A stretch of DNA of 13,591 nt from Micavibrio aeruginosavorus (GTDB taxonomy: Bacteria > Pseudomonadota > Alphaproteobacteria > Micavibrionales > Micavibrionaceae), in assembly GCA_003240795.1 (NCBI GenBank), contig QFNK01000069.1:1-13591 (forward strand), read 5' to 3'. Shown piece by piece: positions 1 to 6,317 of the stretch. The notes below the pieces were generated by a model. The model saw nothing but the letters and a program-made list of their open reading frames with translations, was not told where the DNA came from and did no database searches. Positions within the stretch are counted from its first letter, which is position 1. Each line of letters opens with the position of its first letter. Made by a program: the position numbers and the translations under genes.

Positions 1-57
1 GCGCAGGGTGGTGTCGAAGATCAGAACACGGTCTTTTACGGTCTCGGGGGACGTCAT
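1..57 (-). CDS. leuA: 2-isopropylmalate synthase, N-terminal fragment
   Basis: Only the first 19 codons lie in the window; the gene runs off the left edge. The visible peptide is MTSPETVKDRVLIFDTTLR. RVLIFDTTLR is the opening strand of the TIM barrel in the 2-isopropylmalate/homocitrate/citramalate synthase family, where it is followed by DGEQ and contributes a metal-binding Asp. LeuA condenses 2-oxoisovalerate with acetyl-CoA in the first committed step of leucine synthesis. The ATG at 57 has an AAGGAG-like ribosome site 11 bases upstream. The fragment alone could be a homocitrate or citramalate synthase. The leucine-rich leader peptide directly upstream makes leuA by far the best reading. 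Confidence 0.8.
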   Translation of the reverse strand, partial: MTSPETVKDRVLIFDTTLR

Positions 58-226
58 GTTAGGCGTAACTCCTTATAATAACCAATAAATTTCATTTATC
101 AGTTCGTTTTGCGATTTTAATGATTTCTGGCGATGTCCCCTGAAGGTAGGCCGCAAACGGCGGCCCCATACCCCGTCAGGGGGTCATAAGGAGGAGAGCA
201 AGTAGGAGTGCCTGTTGCGTTGCCAT
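58..226 (-). promoter_or_regulatory. Leucine-type attenuator leader of leuA
   Basis: This is the 169-base leader between the leader-peptide start and leuA. On the minus strand it holds the leader ORF (226-176) and then several competing RNA pairings. CCCCUGA (182-176) can pair perfectly with UCAGGGG (143-137), enclosing a perfect six-pair hairpin GGCCGC/GCGGCC (165-149). The same C-run can instead fold locally with GGGG at 174-171, or with GGGG at 167-164. Ribosome position on the Leu codons would decide whether the C-run is free. No run of U follows the stems, so a classic intrinsic terminator is not visible and the read-out may be Rho-dependent or translational. A weak AU-only stem sits at 99-85 before the leuA ribosome site. 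Confidence 0.6.
176..226 (-). CDS. Leucine leader peptide (16 aa)
   Basis: The sixteen-codon ORF reads MATQQALLLALLLMTP and ends in TGA at 178-176. Six of sixteen residues are leucine, in two runs of three separated by one Ala. This is the hallmark of an amino-acid-responsive leader peptide, and it lies 118 bases upstream of the leuA start on the same strand. The Leu codons are CTC, CTA, CTT, CTC, CTC and CTT, with no CTG; I infer that some may be slower codons that sharpen stalling. The ORF is too short for ordinary gene calling. AAGG lies a few bases upstream of the ATG, but the likely promoter places the transcript start at or next to this ATG, so translation may be leaderless. Confidence 0.72.
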   Translation of the reverse strand: MATQQALLLALLLMTP

Positions 227-232
227 AGAGAA

Positions 233-262
233 ACCTTAGCCCCAAAGCGGCGAAAGTGTCAA
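233..262 (-). promoter_or_regulatory. Promoter of the leu leader/leuA
   Basis: A perfect TTGACA (-35, 262-257) is followed after 18 bases by TAAGGT (-10, 238-233), which matches three of six consensus positions. Six bases separate the -10 box from the ATG at 226, so the predicted transcript start coincides with the first base of the leader ORF. The same bases include AAGG, which could instead serve as a ribosome site for a transcript starting further upstream. Confidence 0.5.
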
Positions 263-368
263 CGGAACAGAATGGATTTTCTATTCATATAAAAATGTGC
301 GGGAAGTCCTGATCCAAATCAGCCGAATATATCCGCACCGTAATTTGCAAATCCTGCGGGCGCTGATA

Positions 369-542
369 TCAGATCTTACGCGCTTCATCCACCAGCATGA
401 TCGGGATGCCGTCGCGGATGGGATAGGCAAGTCCCGCCTGATCCGAAATCAGTTCCTGTTTGCCCGCATCATAGCGCAGCGGCACCTTGGTCAGAGGGCA
501 GACAAGAATTTCAAGAAGTTTCGGGTCTATGGATGTGGTCAT
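369..542 (-). CDS. Trm112-like (YcaR/UPF0434) small protein
   Basis: The predicted protein is 57 residues, close to the usual family size of about 60. It shows the family pattern IDPKLLEILVCPLTK, then a central LISDQAGLAYPI strand region, then RDGIPIMLVDEAR at the C-terminus. Bacterial Trm112-like proteins form a small zinc-ribbon-like fold; the eukaryotic relatives activate methyltransferases, but the bacterial role is not settled. Only one Cys (CPLTK) remains here, so zinc binding is doubtful. I chose the ATG at 542. A TTG at 569 in the same frame would add nine residues with no family resemblance. No clear ribosome site precedes 542, so coupling to the LON-domain gene that ends 43 bases upstream is likely. 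It is the last gene of the proX-trx-LON operon. Confidence 0.85.
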   Translation of the reverse strand: MTTSIDPKLLEILVCPLTKVPLRYDAGKQELISDQAGLAYPIRDGIPIMLVDEARKI

Positions 543-585
543 AAAGAGGTTATAGGCCAAAAGCGGCAATCTGTCATGTCCCAGA

Positions 586-1218
586 TTAGTGGGCGCAGCC
601 GCAATCGCCGGTGCATTCCATTTCCAGCATGGTCATGAAAAGCTGCGCACGTTCCTTGCAGCATGGCGCCTCGAGCAGTGCCTGTTTTTCCTGATGGTCG
701 AGCGGGCATATCATGGCCAGTGTGGTAATCAGCTTTTCATCGGACGCCATATCGACGGCTTCCCAGCTGCAGGTCAGGTTTTGTTTTTTGAAATAGTTTT
801 TCAAAAGGGATTTCAGTTTTGTCCGGTCCATATCGAGGCAGGACATTTGTTCCAGATCGCGGGAAAATTCAGTCCATGAAGCGCGGGCGCGGCGATAGCC
901 ATGCATCTGCGCCAATTCCTCTTCGACCCGGAACCGGCATATACCGGAGAGGACGATTTCATAGCGTCCGTCGTCGGTTTCGTTGTAGCTGCTGATCCGC
1001 CCGGCGCAGCCAACTTTATAGAGCGTGCCGGCATCATCCGGCTGGATCATCCCGATCAGGCGGTGAGAAGAAACGGCCGCGTCGACCATCGCGATATAGC
1101 GGGGTTCGAAAATATTCAGCGGAAGCTGACCGCCCGGCAGGAGCAGAACACCGCGCAGGGGAAATATAGGAATTTCCCCCGGTAGGTTTTCGAAACTCTG
1201 TCTGGAACGGGCCGTCAT
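586..1218 (-). CDS. LON substrate-binding domain protein (no protease domain)
   Basis: The 210-residue protein consists of the LON N-terminal substrate-binding domain alone. IPIFPLRGVLLLPGGQLPLNIFEPRY (roughly residues 16-41) is the diagnostic opening, followed by the family's GMIQP strand and a GCAGRI strand. The C-terminal part (about residues 120-200) is helical. It has no AAA+ module and no Ser-Lys protease dyad, so it is not a Lon protease; the length is normal for this stand-alone family. A cluster of cysteines (CC at about 186-187 and a CTGDCGC tail) ends the protein and could be redox-active or bind metal. The gene starts 24 bases after the thioredoxin-TPR gene. The function is unknown; a role in substrate recognition or protein quality control is inferred from the domain. 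Confidence 0.88.
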   Translation of the reverse strand: MTARSRQSFENLPGEIPIFPLRGVLLLPGGQLPLNIFEPRYIAMVDAAVSSHRLIGMIQPDDAGTLYKVGCAGRISSYNETDDGRYEIVLSGICRFRVEEELAQMHGYRRARASWTEFSRDLEQMSCLDMDRTKLKSLLKNYFKKQNLTCSWEAVDMASDEKLITTLAMICPLDHQEKQALLEAPCCKERAQLFMTMLEMECTGDCGCAH

Positions 1219-1242
1219 AGAAAGTGATATAAGCGCTTTTCT

Positions 1243-2193
1243 TTAAGAAAAAAGAATGCGCGAGAGTTTTTTACGTCCATCCACGGAAAGCGGGTCGACA
1301 AAGCCCAGCGCCTCGAAATAGCGCAGCAGTTCCAGACGCGCGGCATCGTTGTTCCAGGCGCGGTCTTTGCGGATGATTTCCAAAAGGTTATCGACGGCCG
1401 GAGCCTTCAAACCGCTGGCGAATTGTGCGCATGCTAGGTCGAAACGCGCCTGATGGTCATCCGGCGCGGCGTCAGCCTTTTGCTGCAACGGCTGGAGCTT
1501 TGCGGCCGCCTCGCCCGCGCCTTTCGCGATTTCAAGAGATGTTTTCGCCGCCGCGAAGGCAGGGTTTTTGGCGATCAGCTCGGGGGCGTTCGCCACCATG
1601 CCTTCTGCCTCTTCCAAGGCGCCGGCGCCTATCATCGTACGAACCATGCCGACATAGGCATCCGCGTTTGTTTCATCCTGCGACAGCACGGCGATATAAA
1701 GCTGCTGCGCCTCCATCAGGTTGCCATTCGCCAAATGCGCCGCAGCGTCCTTGAGCGCGGCAGGGATATCGATGGCCTCGGGCTTTGCGGAGCGTGCGAG
1801 TTTGACAAGCTGGGCGATCAGATTGCGGATTTCGGACGCGGGGCGCGCGCCGGCGAAACCGGTGACAGGCTGCCCCTGAAAAAACGCCATGACGGTCGGC
1901 ACGGACTGGATGCGCAGTGCCTGCGCCAGTTCGGGGTTCTCGTCGATATTGACTTTCGCCAGCAGAACTTCGCCTTTTGCGGCGGTCACTTCGGCCTCCA
2001 GCACGGGCATCAACTGCTTGCACGGGCCGCACCATGGCGCCCAGAAATCCACCAGCACGGGCGTCGTCATCGACGCCATCATCACGCGCTGCTCGAAATC
2101 TGCGGTCGTGATATCGAAGACCGGCTGATCTGCGGATGCAGGGGCGGTGTTTTCCTGTTTCGCCTTTGGCGGCGTTATTCCGAAAAGAGCCAT
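1243..2193 (-). CDS. Thioredoxin-TPR protein (YbbN/CnoX-like)
   Basis: The 316-residue protein has a thioredoxin domain at about residues 26-135 with an intact WCGPC active site (Cys55, Cys58) and the cis-proline in SVPT (Pro99). A C-terminal helical tetratricopeptide-type region (about 145-316) follows, with repeats around NADAYVGMVRTM and DHQARFDLACAQFA. The architecture matches YbbN/CnoX, a chaperone-redoxin that protects chlorinated or unfolded proteins and passes them to chaperonins. E. coli CnoX lacks the full CXXC motif, whereas this one keeps CGPC and is probably redox-active. There is no signal peptide, so it is cytoplasmic. AGGA stands seven bases before the ATG. The gene begins 10 bases after proX, which supports co-transcription. 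Confidence 0.9.
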   Translation of the reverse strand: MALFGITPPKAKQENTAPASADQPVFDITTADFEQRVMMASMTTPVLVDFWAPWCGPCKQLMPVLEAEVTAAKGEVLLAKVNIDENPELAQALRIQSVPTVMAFFQGQPVTGFAGARPASEIRNLIAQLVKLARSAKPEAIDIPAALKDAAAHLANGNLMEAQQLYIAVLSQDETNADAYVGMVRTMIGAGALEEAEGMVANAPELIAKNPAFAAAKTSLEIAKGAGEAAAKLQPLQQKADAAPDDHQARFDLACAQFASGLKAPAVDNLLEIIRKDRAWNNDAARLELLRYFEALGFVDPLSVDGRKKLSRILFS

Positions 2194-2203
2194 AAAATAT
2201 TCC

Positions 2204-2752
2204 TTATTCCTTGTCTGGCGTGGCGGCGCTTAAGTCCACTATATGGGGCGTGTGGCCGGTGCTTTCAATGAAGCGCAGCAAATCGGCCGGCGTCGTGCCG
2301 ATCGTCATAGTGTTGAGCAGAGGGTGGTAATTCACCCGCGCGGTTTCCATCATGGATTTGTCGAGGATGATTTTTACCTCCCCCGCCTTGTCGTTGATGA
2401 TGGAATACGGGCAGACGGAGCCGGGACGCACGCCGAGATATTCCCACAGACGCTCGGCGGAGCCGAAGGATATCTTGTCCGCGCCGATCAGCGGCTGGAG
2501 CTTTTTAATGTCCACTTCTGTCGCGTTCTGAAGGACCACGAGAAAATTGTTTTTCTTTTTGTCGCGCAGGAAGAGATTGCGGCAGTGGGTGCCGGGGATG
2601 TCATGCTCGACAGTCTCCGCCTCCGCGACCGTGAAGACCGCCTTGTGATGATGGAGTTCGTACGTGATACCCAGAGCATCGAGATGCGCCATGAGTTCTT
2701 CGGGGGATGTGGGCAGATCGCCCGATTCGGATATTGTCTGTGCCTGTGTCAT
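2204..2752 (-). CDS. proX: Prolyl-tRNA editing protein (Ala-tRNAPro deacylase)
   Basis: The 182-residue YbaK/ProX-type protein hydrolyses mischarged aminoacyl-tRNAPro in trans, protecting translation from Ala-for-Pro errors. Family marks are HHKAVFTVAEA (about 35-45), GTHCRNLFLRDKKKNNFLVV (54-73), LGVRPGSVCPYSIIND (106-121) and the C-terminal NYHPLLNTMTIG...DLLRFIESTGHTPHIVDL. The C-terminal block is typical of the ProXp-ala group rather than YbaK proper. The gene is first in the minus-strand operon with the thioredoxin-TPR, LON and Trm112-like genes. There is no convincing Shine-Dalgarno before the ATG at 2752. A weak TTGCGC-18-CATAGC pair upstream would put the transcript start near the ATG. 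Confidence 0.9.
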   Translation of the reverse strand: MTQAQTISESGDLPTSPEELMAHLDALGITYELHHHKAVFTVAEAETVEHDIPGTHCRNLFLRDKKKNNFLVVLQNATEVDIKKLQPLIGADKISFGSAERLWEYLGVRPGSVCPYSIINDKAGEVKIILDKSMMETARVNYHPLLNTMTIGTTPADLLRFIESTGHTPHIVDLSAATPDKE

Positions 2753-2817
2753 ACCAGTAGCTATGCAATAAAAAGACAGGACGGCGCAAGGGGTTAGGGT
2801 TTTATTCGCGCGGCGAT

Positions 2818-2847
2818 TTGATCGGGCGTTAACCTTTATGGCATGAT
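2818..2847 (+). promoter_or_regulatory. Candidate promoter of the 2854 gene
   Basis: TTGATC (2818-2823) and CATGAT (2842-2847) are separated by 18 bases. Six bases then lead to the ATG at 2854, so the predicted start is at or next to the start codon. No purine-rich ribosome site lies between, which makes a leaderless mRNA plausible. The matches are only moderate (four of six each). Confidence 0.35.
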
Positions 2848-2853
2848 GATGTC

Positions 2854-3054
2854 ATGATTGATAAGCAGCCGTTGTCGATGATGGGTTTGGGAGAGGTCAC
2901 GGATTTCGGACCGATCAAATTCACGCCGCCGCCCGTTGAATGGGGGCGCGATCTTGGTGTCCAGACCGCGCAGCCGGAAGAGCCCAAGGCCGCCGCGCCG
3001 CGAAAAAATCACGGCATGTCAACCTACTGGCAACCGATGGCAGGGATGCGATGA
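2854..3054 (+). CDS. Small hypothetical protein (66 aa)
   Basis: I do not recognise this protein. It begins MIDKQPLSMMGLGEVTDFGP, has a proline-rich stretch (FTPPPVEW, about 23-30), a charged Ala/Pro-rich linker (QPEEPKAAAPRK) and an aromatic tail STYWQP. There is no signal peptide or membrane segment, and it looks largely disordered. Support for it being real comes mainly from context. Its TGA overlaps the ATG of the next gene (ATGA), typical of translational coupling, and a promoter-like pair lies directly upstream. No Shine-Dalgarno is seen, so initiation may be leaderless or from the in-frame ATG at 2878. A chance ORF cannot be excluded. Confidence 0.5.
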   Translation: MIDKQPLSMMGLGEVTDFGPIKFTPPPVEWGRDLGVQTAQPEEPKAAAPRKNHGMSTYWQPMAGMR

Positions 3055-3329
3055 TCAGGCTGGGACAAGCAGAGGACGGACGGCTTATTCTCGGCTCCAA
3101 CGAGGCATTTCCGGCCGACATCAAATATGTCGAATATTACCGCGAGCAGAAGCTTTTCAACCTGGTTTTCGATTCAGAGGAAGAGGACAGCGCCCTGATG
3201 CCGTGTGAAATCAGCGATAAAACCGCCGCGGTTGTGCAAACCAGCCCCAATCTGATCGTCATCGCGCTGGCCACGGGCAATGCCGAGCCTTACGGTTACA
3301 GCGTCCCCTTGATCCAGATCGGCGTATAG
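3051..3329 (+). CDS. Hypothetical protein (92 aa)
   Basis: I do not recognise this family. The protein is compact and beta-rich: MIRLGQAEDGRLILGSNEAF, then YVEYYREQKLFNLVFD, an acidic turn (SEEED), then DKTAAVVQTSPNLIVIALAT and a terminal YSVPLIQIGV strand. There is no signal peptide or transmembrane helix. I chose the ATG at 3051 because it overlaps the TGA of the preceding gene by four bases and has AGGG nearby upstream. The longer reading from 2940 would run through the 66-residue gene in another frame. No intrinsic terminator follows; the region up to 3370 is AT-rich and leads into the tRNA promoter. Confidence 0.65.
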   Translation: MIRLGQAEDGRLILGSNEAFPADIKYVEYYREQKLFNLVFDSEEEDSALMPCEISDKTAAVVQTSPNLIVIALATGNAEPYGYSVPLIQIGV

Positions 3330-3369
3330 CCGTATTTCAAGCTTTTGATAAAAAATGAAATTTTAAGGC

Positions 3370-3397
3370 TTGATTTTTTAATCCAAGCCCTTATAAA
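3370..3397 (+). promoter_or_regulatory. Promoter of tRNA-Gly
   Basis: TTGATT (3370-3375), a 16-base spacer and TATAAA (3392-3397) form a strong housekeeping promoter. They lie 20 bases before the 5' end of the mature tRNA and so predict a short 5' trailer. The two hexamers are embedded in a GGCTTG/CAAGCC inverted repeat (3367-3389), which lacks a following T-run and so is not a convincing terminator of the upstream gene. Confidence 0.65.
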
Positions 3398-3417
3398 TGC
3401 CTCCATTCAATCGGGGT

Positions 3418-3492
3418 GCGGGTGTAGCTCAGGGGTAGAGCATAACCTTGCCAAGGTTAGGGCCGAGGGTTCGAATCCCTTCACCCGCTCCA
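3418..3492 (+). tRNA. tRNA-Gly (anticodon GCC)
   Basis: The cloverleaf is complete. The acceptor GCGGGTG (3418-3424) pairs with CACCCGC (3482-3488). D-stem GCTC/GAGC surrounds AGGGGTA. Anticodon stem TAACC/GGTTA holds loop TTGCCAA with anticodon GCC at 3450-3452. The T-arm has loop TTCGAAT with stem GAGGG/CCCTT (one G-T pair). Discriminator T and an encoded CCA end the gene. There is no variable-arm extension and no intron. It reads GGC and GGU glycine codons. Confidence 0.97.
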
Positions 3493-3502
3493 ATTGAAAC
3501 AA

Positions 3503-3535
3503 AAAAGGCCGGAACAGAAATGTTCGCGGCCTTTT
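3503..3535. terminator. Bidirectional intrinsic terminator
   Basis: An A-run, the stem GGCCG+GAACA (3507-3516), a GAAA tetraloop, TGTTC+CGGCC (3521-3531, with G3526 bulged) and a T-run (3532-3535) form a strong symmetrical terminator. On the plus strand it ends the tRNA-Gly transcript. On the minus strand it lies eight bases past the extensin-like stop codon and ends that gene. One element therefore serves both convergent units. Confidence 0.88.
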
Positions 3536-3542
3536 GTTTATC

Positions 3543-4211
3543 TTAGCGGCATATGCGGTAAGGCCCGAGGTCCAGATGGAAATGGTCCTGATGCAGGGCG
3601 TTGTATTCCGGCCCCAGCACGCCGCGGAAAATGCCGCAGGAGCGCGCATGCACATCGCGAAGAAAACGTCCCTCCTCTGTCTGCTTGTCCCAATCGCGTT
3701 TGACCGAGATTGTCTGCCCGTCAGCAAGCGTGAACGCGGCAATATCGATTGCGTTCGCCTGCGCGTGCTGGCTGCGCCTGGAAGAATTGCGGACATTTCG
3801 GCAGGAGAAAACGCCCAGATGCTGAATACTCTTTACCTGTGAGGAGAGATGCAGGGCGGCCGCCTCACTCACGGCGTGGTTTTCCCACATCACGAGAGCG
3901 GCTGTCAGCGCGCACTCGCCGCGCACGGGCGCGGAATAGGGATATTTGCTCTGGCGCAGGGAGGTCATGGATTGCAGTGGGCATTCCTTTGTCCCGTCAT
4001 CGGTCAGGCGCGTAAAGGACACGCCCGCCCTGCTCAGCGCGCTTTCGCACAAGGCGGTATCGCCGCGCAGGCGGGAGAGTTTCATGGATGTGAACGGGCC
4101 CGCCGGCTCCGTCAGTTCGACCGGCGCCCATGGCAGGTAGCGCGACGGGACATCGACCGACACAGCCGTAAACAAAGCGGTAAGAACGAATAATGCGTAT
4201 GGCCGTGTCAT
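3543..4211 (-). CDS. Extensin-like family protein (DacB/VanY-type metallopeptidase fold)
   Basis: The 222-residue protein has an N-terminal hydrophobic segment (about residues 5-19, FVLTALFTAVSV) that looks like a signal peptide or anchor. The C-terminal half shows the extensin-like C-terminal domain. The pattern SQHAQANAID (His149, Asp156) plus DHFHLD (His210, His212) matches the zinc ligands of D-Ala-D-Ala carboxypeptidase/VanY-fold enzymes. A cell-wall role in the periplasm is inferred; activity is not established for this family. Six cysteines (55, 77, 100, 137, 192, 221) could form disulfides, consistent with export. The gene lies 40 bases downstream of the glycosyltransferase gene on the same strand and may share its transcript. 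The ribosome site is weak. Confidence 0.87.
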   Translation of the reverse strand: MTRPYALFVLTALFTAVSVDVPSRYLPWAPVELTEPAGPFTSMKLSRLRGDTALCESALSRAGVSFTRLTDDGTKECPLQSMTSLRQSKYPYSAPVRGECALTAALVMWENHAVSEAAALHLSSQVKSIQHLGVFSCRNVRNSSRRSQHAQANAIDIAAFTLADGQTISVKRDWDKQTEEGRFLRDVHARSCGIFRGVLGPEYNALHQDHFHLDLGPYRICR

Positions 4212-4251
4212 TCTATAGAATTGGGACGCACGAGCAGAAAATCAAACGGCG

Positions 4252-5385
4252 TCAGAAAAGCCTGCGATAAACGCCGATCGTTTTTTCGTTCACTTTTTCG
4301 ACCGTGAATTCTGTGAGGATTCGCTCACGCCCCTTTTCGCCCATGGAGCGGCGGAGCGTGGCATTGCCGATCAGTTTTTCCAGAGCGTCCGCCAGTTCCC
4401 ACGCGTTCCTCGGTTCCACCAGAATGCCTGTCACACCGTCCTCAACCGTTTCGCGGCAGCCGGGCGTGTCGGCGGTTACGATGGCGCGGCCTGTGGCGGC
4501 GGCCTCCAGCAGAACTTTAGGAACGCCTTCGCCGTAATAGGACGGCATGCAGACGATATGGCTGCTGCCCATCAGGTCGGGCATGTCGGTGCGATGGCCG
4601 AGCCATTCGATGACGCCTTCCGACGCCCATTCCTGCATTTGTTCCCTGGCCACAGAATCAGGATTGCCGGGCCATACATCGCCCGCAACGAGGAAGCGCG
4701 CGGCAACGCCTTTCGATTTCAGGATGCGGGCAGCGTGGACATATTCGCCGATGCCTTTTGCCTTAAGAAGACGCGAGGGGAAAAGAACGGCAGGTTCGGT
4801 CACCAGAGGTTCCGGACGAATTGTGAATTGCGCCGGATCGACGCCGGAGCCGCGAATGACGATCTGGCTGTCTTTTGAAATCGCGCCCGCCTGTGTGAGG
4901 GCGGCGGCATCATCGGGGTTCTGAAAGATGACAAAGCGTCCCTGCCCGCCGAAAGCGAAACGGAGCAGCGGCACGACGCACAGGCGCACCGCACGGATTT
5001 TCGGATTGTCGGAGATGAAGAGATTGCCGACGCCCGCGACCGTGAACACGGCGCGCGGCGTTTTCGCAAGGCGCGAGGCAAAGCCCGTGAAGAACGCATG
5101 ACGCAAGGTTATGGCATGAACGATATCGGGCTTTTCATCACGCAGGATTTTGAAAATTTCAAACGCGAGTTTCAGCTGGTGCACCGGGTTGAAACCGCCC
5201 GTATGTTCGGGAAGATTATGCCCCTTGATCCCCAGCGCTCTTATCTCGGCGTTGTCCGCCGCGCCGTTGGTGGCAAGGTGCAGTTCAAAACCCTGCGCCA
5301 TAATGTCTTTTGCAAGCGGCAGACGGTGCGACCAGAACCACGCCATATCATTGACGACGAGAAGAAATTTTTTACCAGCAGCCAT
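4252..5385 (-). CDS. Glycosyltransferase, family 4-like
   Basis: From the ATG at 5385 this is a 377-residue GT-B glycosyltransferase. The N-terminal Rossmann domain starts AAGKKFLLVVNDMAWFWSHR and includes KPDIVHAITLRHAFF. The C-terminal domain carries LFPSRLLKAKGIGEYVHAA, the VAGDVW strand, and the donor-binding signature SYYGEGVPKVLLEAAATGR followed by TADTPGCRE, with the usual nucleotide-sugar-contacting Glu in EGVPK. It most likely transfers a sugar onto a lipid-linked intermediate at the cytoplasmic membrane face. In the sequence as given this frame continues upstream into the epimerase, producing one 684-codon ORF. Homology and the epimerase's own stop at 5391 argue that two proteins were ancestral, with a five-base gap between stop and ATG. 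Confidence 0.85.
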   Translation of the reverse strand: MAAGKKFLLVVNDMAWFWSHRLPLAKDIMAQGFELHLATNGAADNAEIRALGIKGHNLPEHTGGFNPVHQLKLAFEIFKILRDEKPDIVHAITLRHAFFTGFASRLAKTPRAVFTVAGVGNLFISDNPKIRAVRLCVVPLLRFAFGGQGRFVIFQNPDDAAALTQAGAISKDSQIVIRGSGVDPAQFTIRPEPLVTEPAVLFPSRLLKAKGIGEYVHAARILKSKGVAARFLVAGDVWPGNPDSVAREQMQEWASEGVIEWLGHRTDMPDLMGSSHIVCMPSYYGEGVPKVLLEAAATGRAIVTADTPGCRETVEDGVTGILVEPRNAWELADALEKLIGNATLRRSMGEKGRERILTEFTVEKVNEKTIGVYRRLF

Positions 5386-5390
5386 TACAT

Positions 5391-6306
5391 TCACGCCGTC
5401 CGCTTGAAATCGTGGGCGATCATGCGATTGATGCCTTCGTCGAGCGAATAAGGCGGAACAAACCCCGTCCTGCGCGATTTCGCGGCGTTCGTCCACGCGG
5501 ATCGCGCTGATCGGGAAAGTGCGTTTTGTCAGGCGCGCCAGCATATCGAAGGCGTGACCCGCGGCCATGCCGGCGATGTAGGGCAAACGGACAGAGGGGC
5601 GGGTCTTTCCAAGGGATTTGTAGATCACATCCATCAACGTGTTCATCGAATAGTCGGGACCATCGGCATAATTGAAAAGCGCCGAATGTTCGTTGCTGTC
5701 CAGGCAATGGCGGAGGAAGGCCGCGACGTTTCCGACATAGGCCATGGATTTTTTGTTTTCGCCGTCACCGATCATCAGGAATTTTCCGGAGGACACCTGA
5801 TTGATCAGCGTGTAGACATTGCCGCGGTTTTCTTCGCCGAACACGACAACGGGGCGGACGATGGTGAGGATTGCGTCCGCATTTCCGGCCGCCCATTTGT
5901 TCAATACCCCTTCGCCTTCGAGCTTGCTCTGGCCGTAATCGTTGAAAGGATCGGTCTTGCTGAGTTCATCAGGGCCGCCGACATTGAGGCCGTAGACGGC
6001 AAAACTGCTCGTGAAAATCAGGCGGCGGATGTTGTTCGCATCCGCGGCGCGGGTAACGTTTTCCGTTCCCTTTACATTCACGTCGTAATAGCGCGAGCGC
6101 GGGAAAACATCGTCCCTGTGTTCGGCGGCGAGGTGGTAGACGGCATCGCAGCCTTCGAACGACTTTGTCAAAGCGGGAAGATCAAGGATATCGACGGGCG
6201 CATGATGGCGTATATCGACGATCACGCATTCGTGCCCTTCGGCGCGGAGCAATTCTATCAGTCTTGTCCCGATAAAGCCGGAACCGCCCGTGATGGCTAT
6301 TTTCAT
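5391..6306 (-). CDS. NAD-dependent epimerase/dehydratase, apparent frameshift near 3' end
   Basis: This is an extended short-chain dehydrogenase of the UDP-sugar epimerase type. It has the nucleotide-binding TGGSGFIG (6-13), the TSSFAVYG strand with catalytic Ser (about 100-101), and YGQSK (Tyr124, Lys128). Frame one is family-like to PISAIRV (residue 271, base 5494). The conserved C-terminal block FVPPYSLDEGINRMIAHDF then continues in the next frame and ends in TGA at 5393-5391. The 916-base span is 3n+1, so one extra base lies between about 5494 and 5463; the GGGG at 5466-5463 is one candidate. Read literally, the shift replaces the last two dozen or so residues and fuses the protein to the glycosyltransferase. 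It could be a sequencing error, a mutation or recoding. GGGAG precedes the ATG, 11 bases after asnB. Confidence 0.8.
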
Positions 6307-6317
6307 TCCCGTTCTCC

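Noticed and set aside
543..569. TTG start extending the Trm112-like protein by nine residues
   Set aside because: The added residues do not match the family, whose members begin close to the IDPKLLEIL block; the ATG at 542 fits the usual length.
297..638. Plus-strand frame across the Trm112-like gene
   Set aside because: It overlaps the Trm112-like gene and the end of the LON gene on the opposite strand, and its composition is not protein-like.
1453..2271. Long plus-strand open frame opposite the thioredoxin-TPR gene
   Set aside because: It is rich in Arg, His and Gly with no family resemblance and mirrors a well-supported gene; typical of antisense frames in GC-rich coding DNA.
3367..3389. 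GGCTTG/CAAGCC hairpin as terminator of the 3051 gene
   Set aside because: No T-run follows on the plus strand and the segment is better explained as the tRNA-Gly promoter.
3418..3540. tRNA-Gly 3' end as an integration site of a mobile element
   Set aside because: No integrase gene and no repeat of the tRNA 3' end is visible; an ordinary terminator and a chromosomal gene follow.
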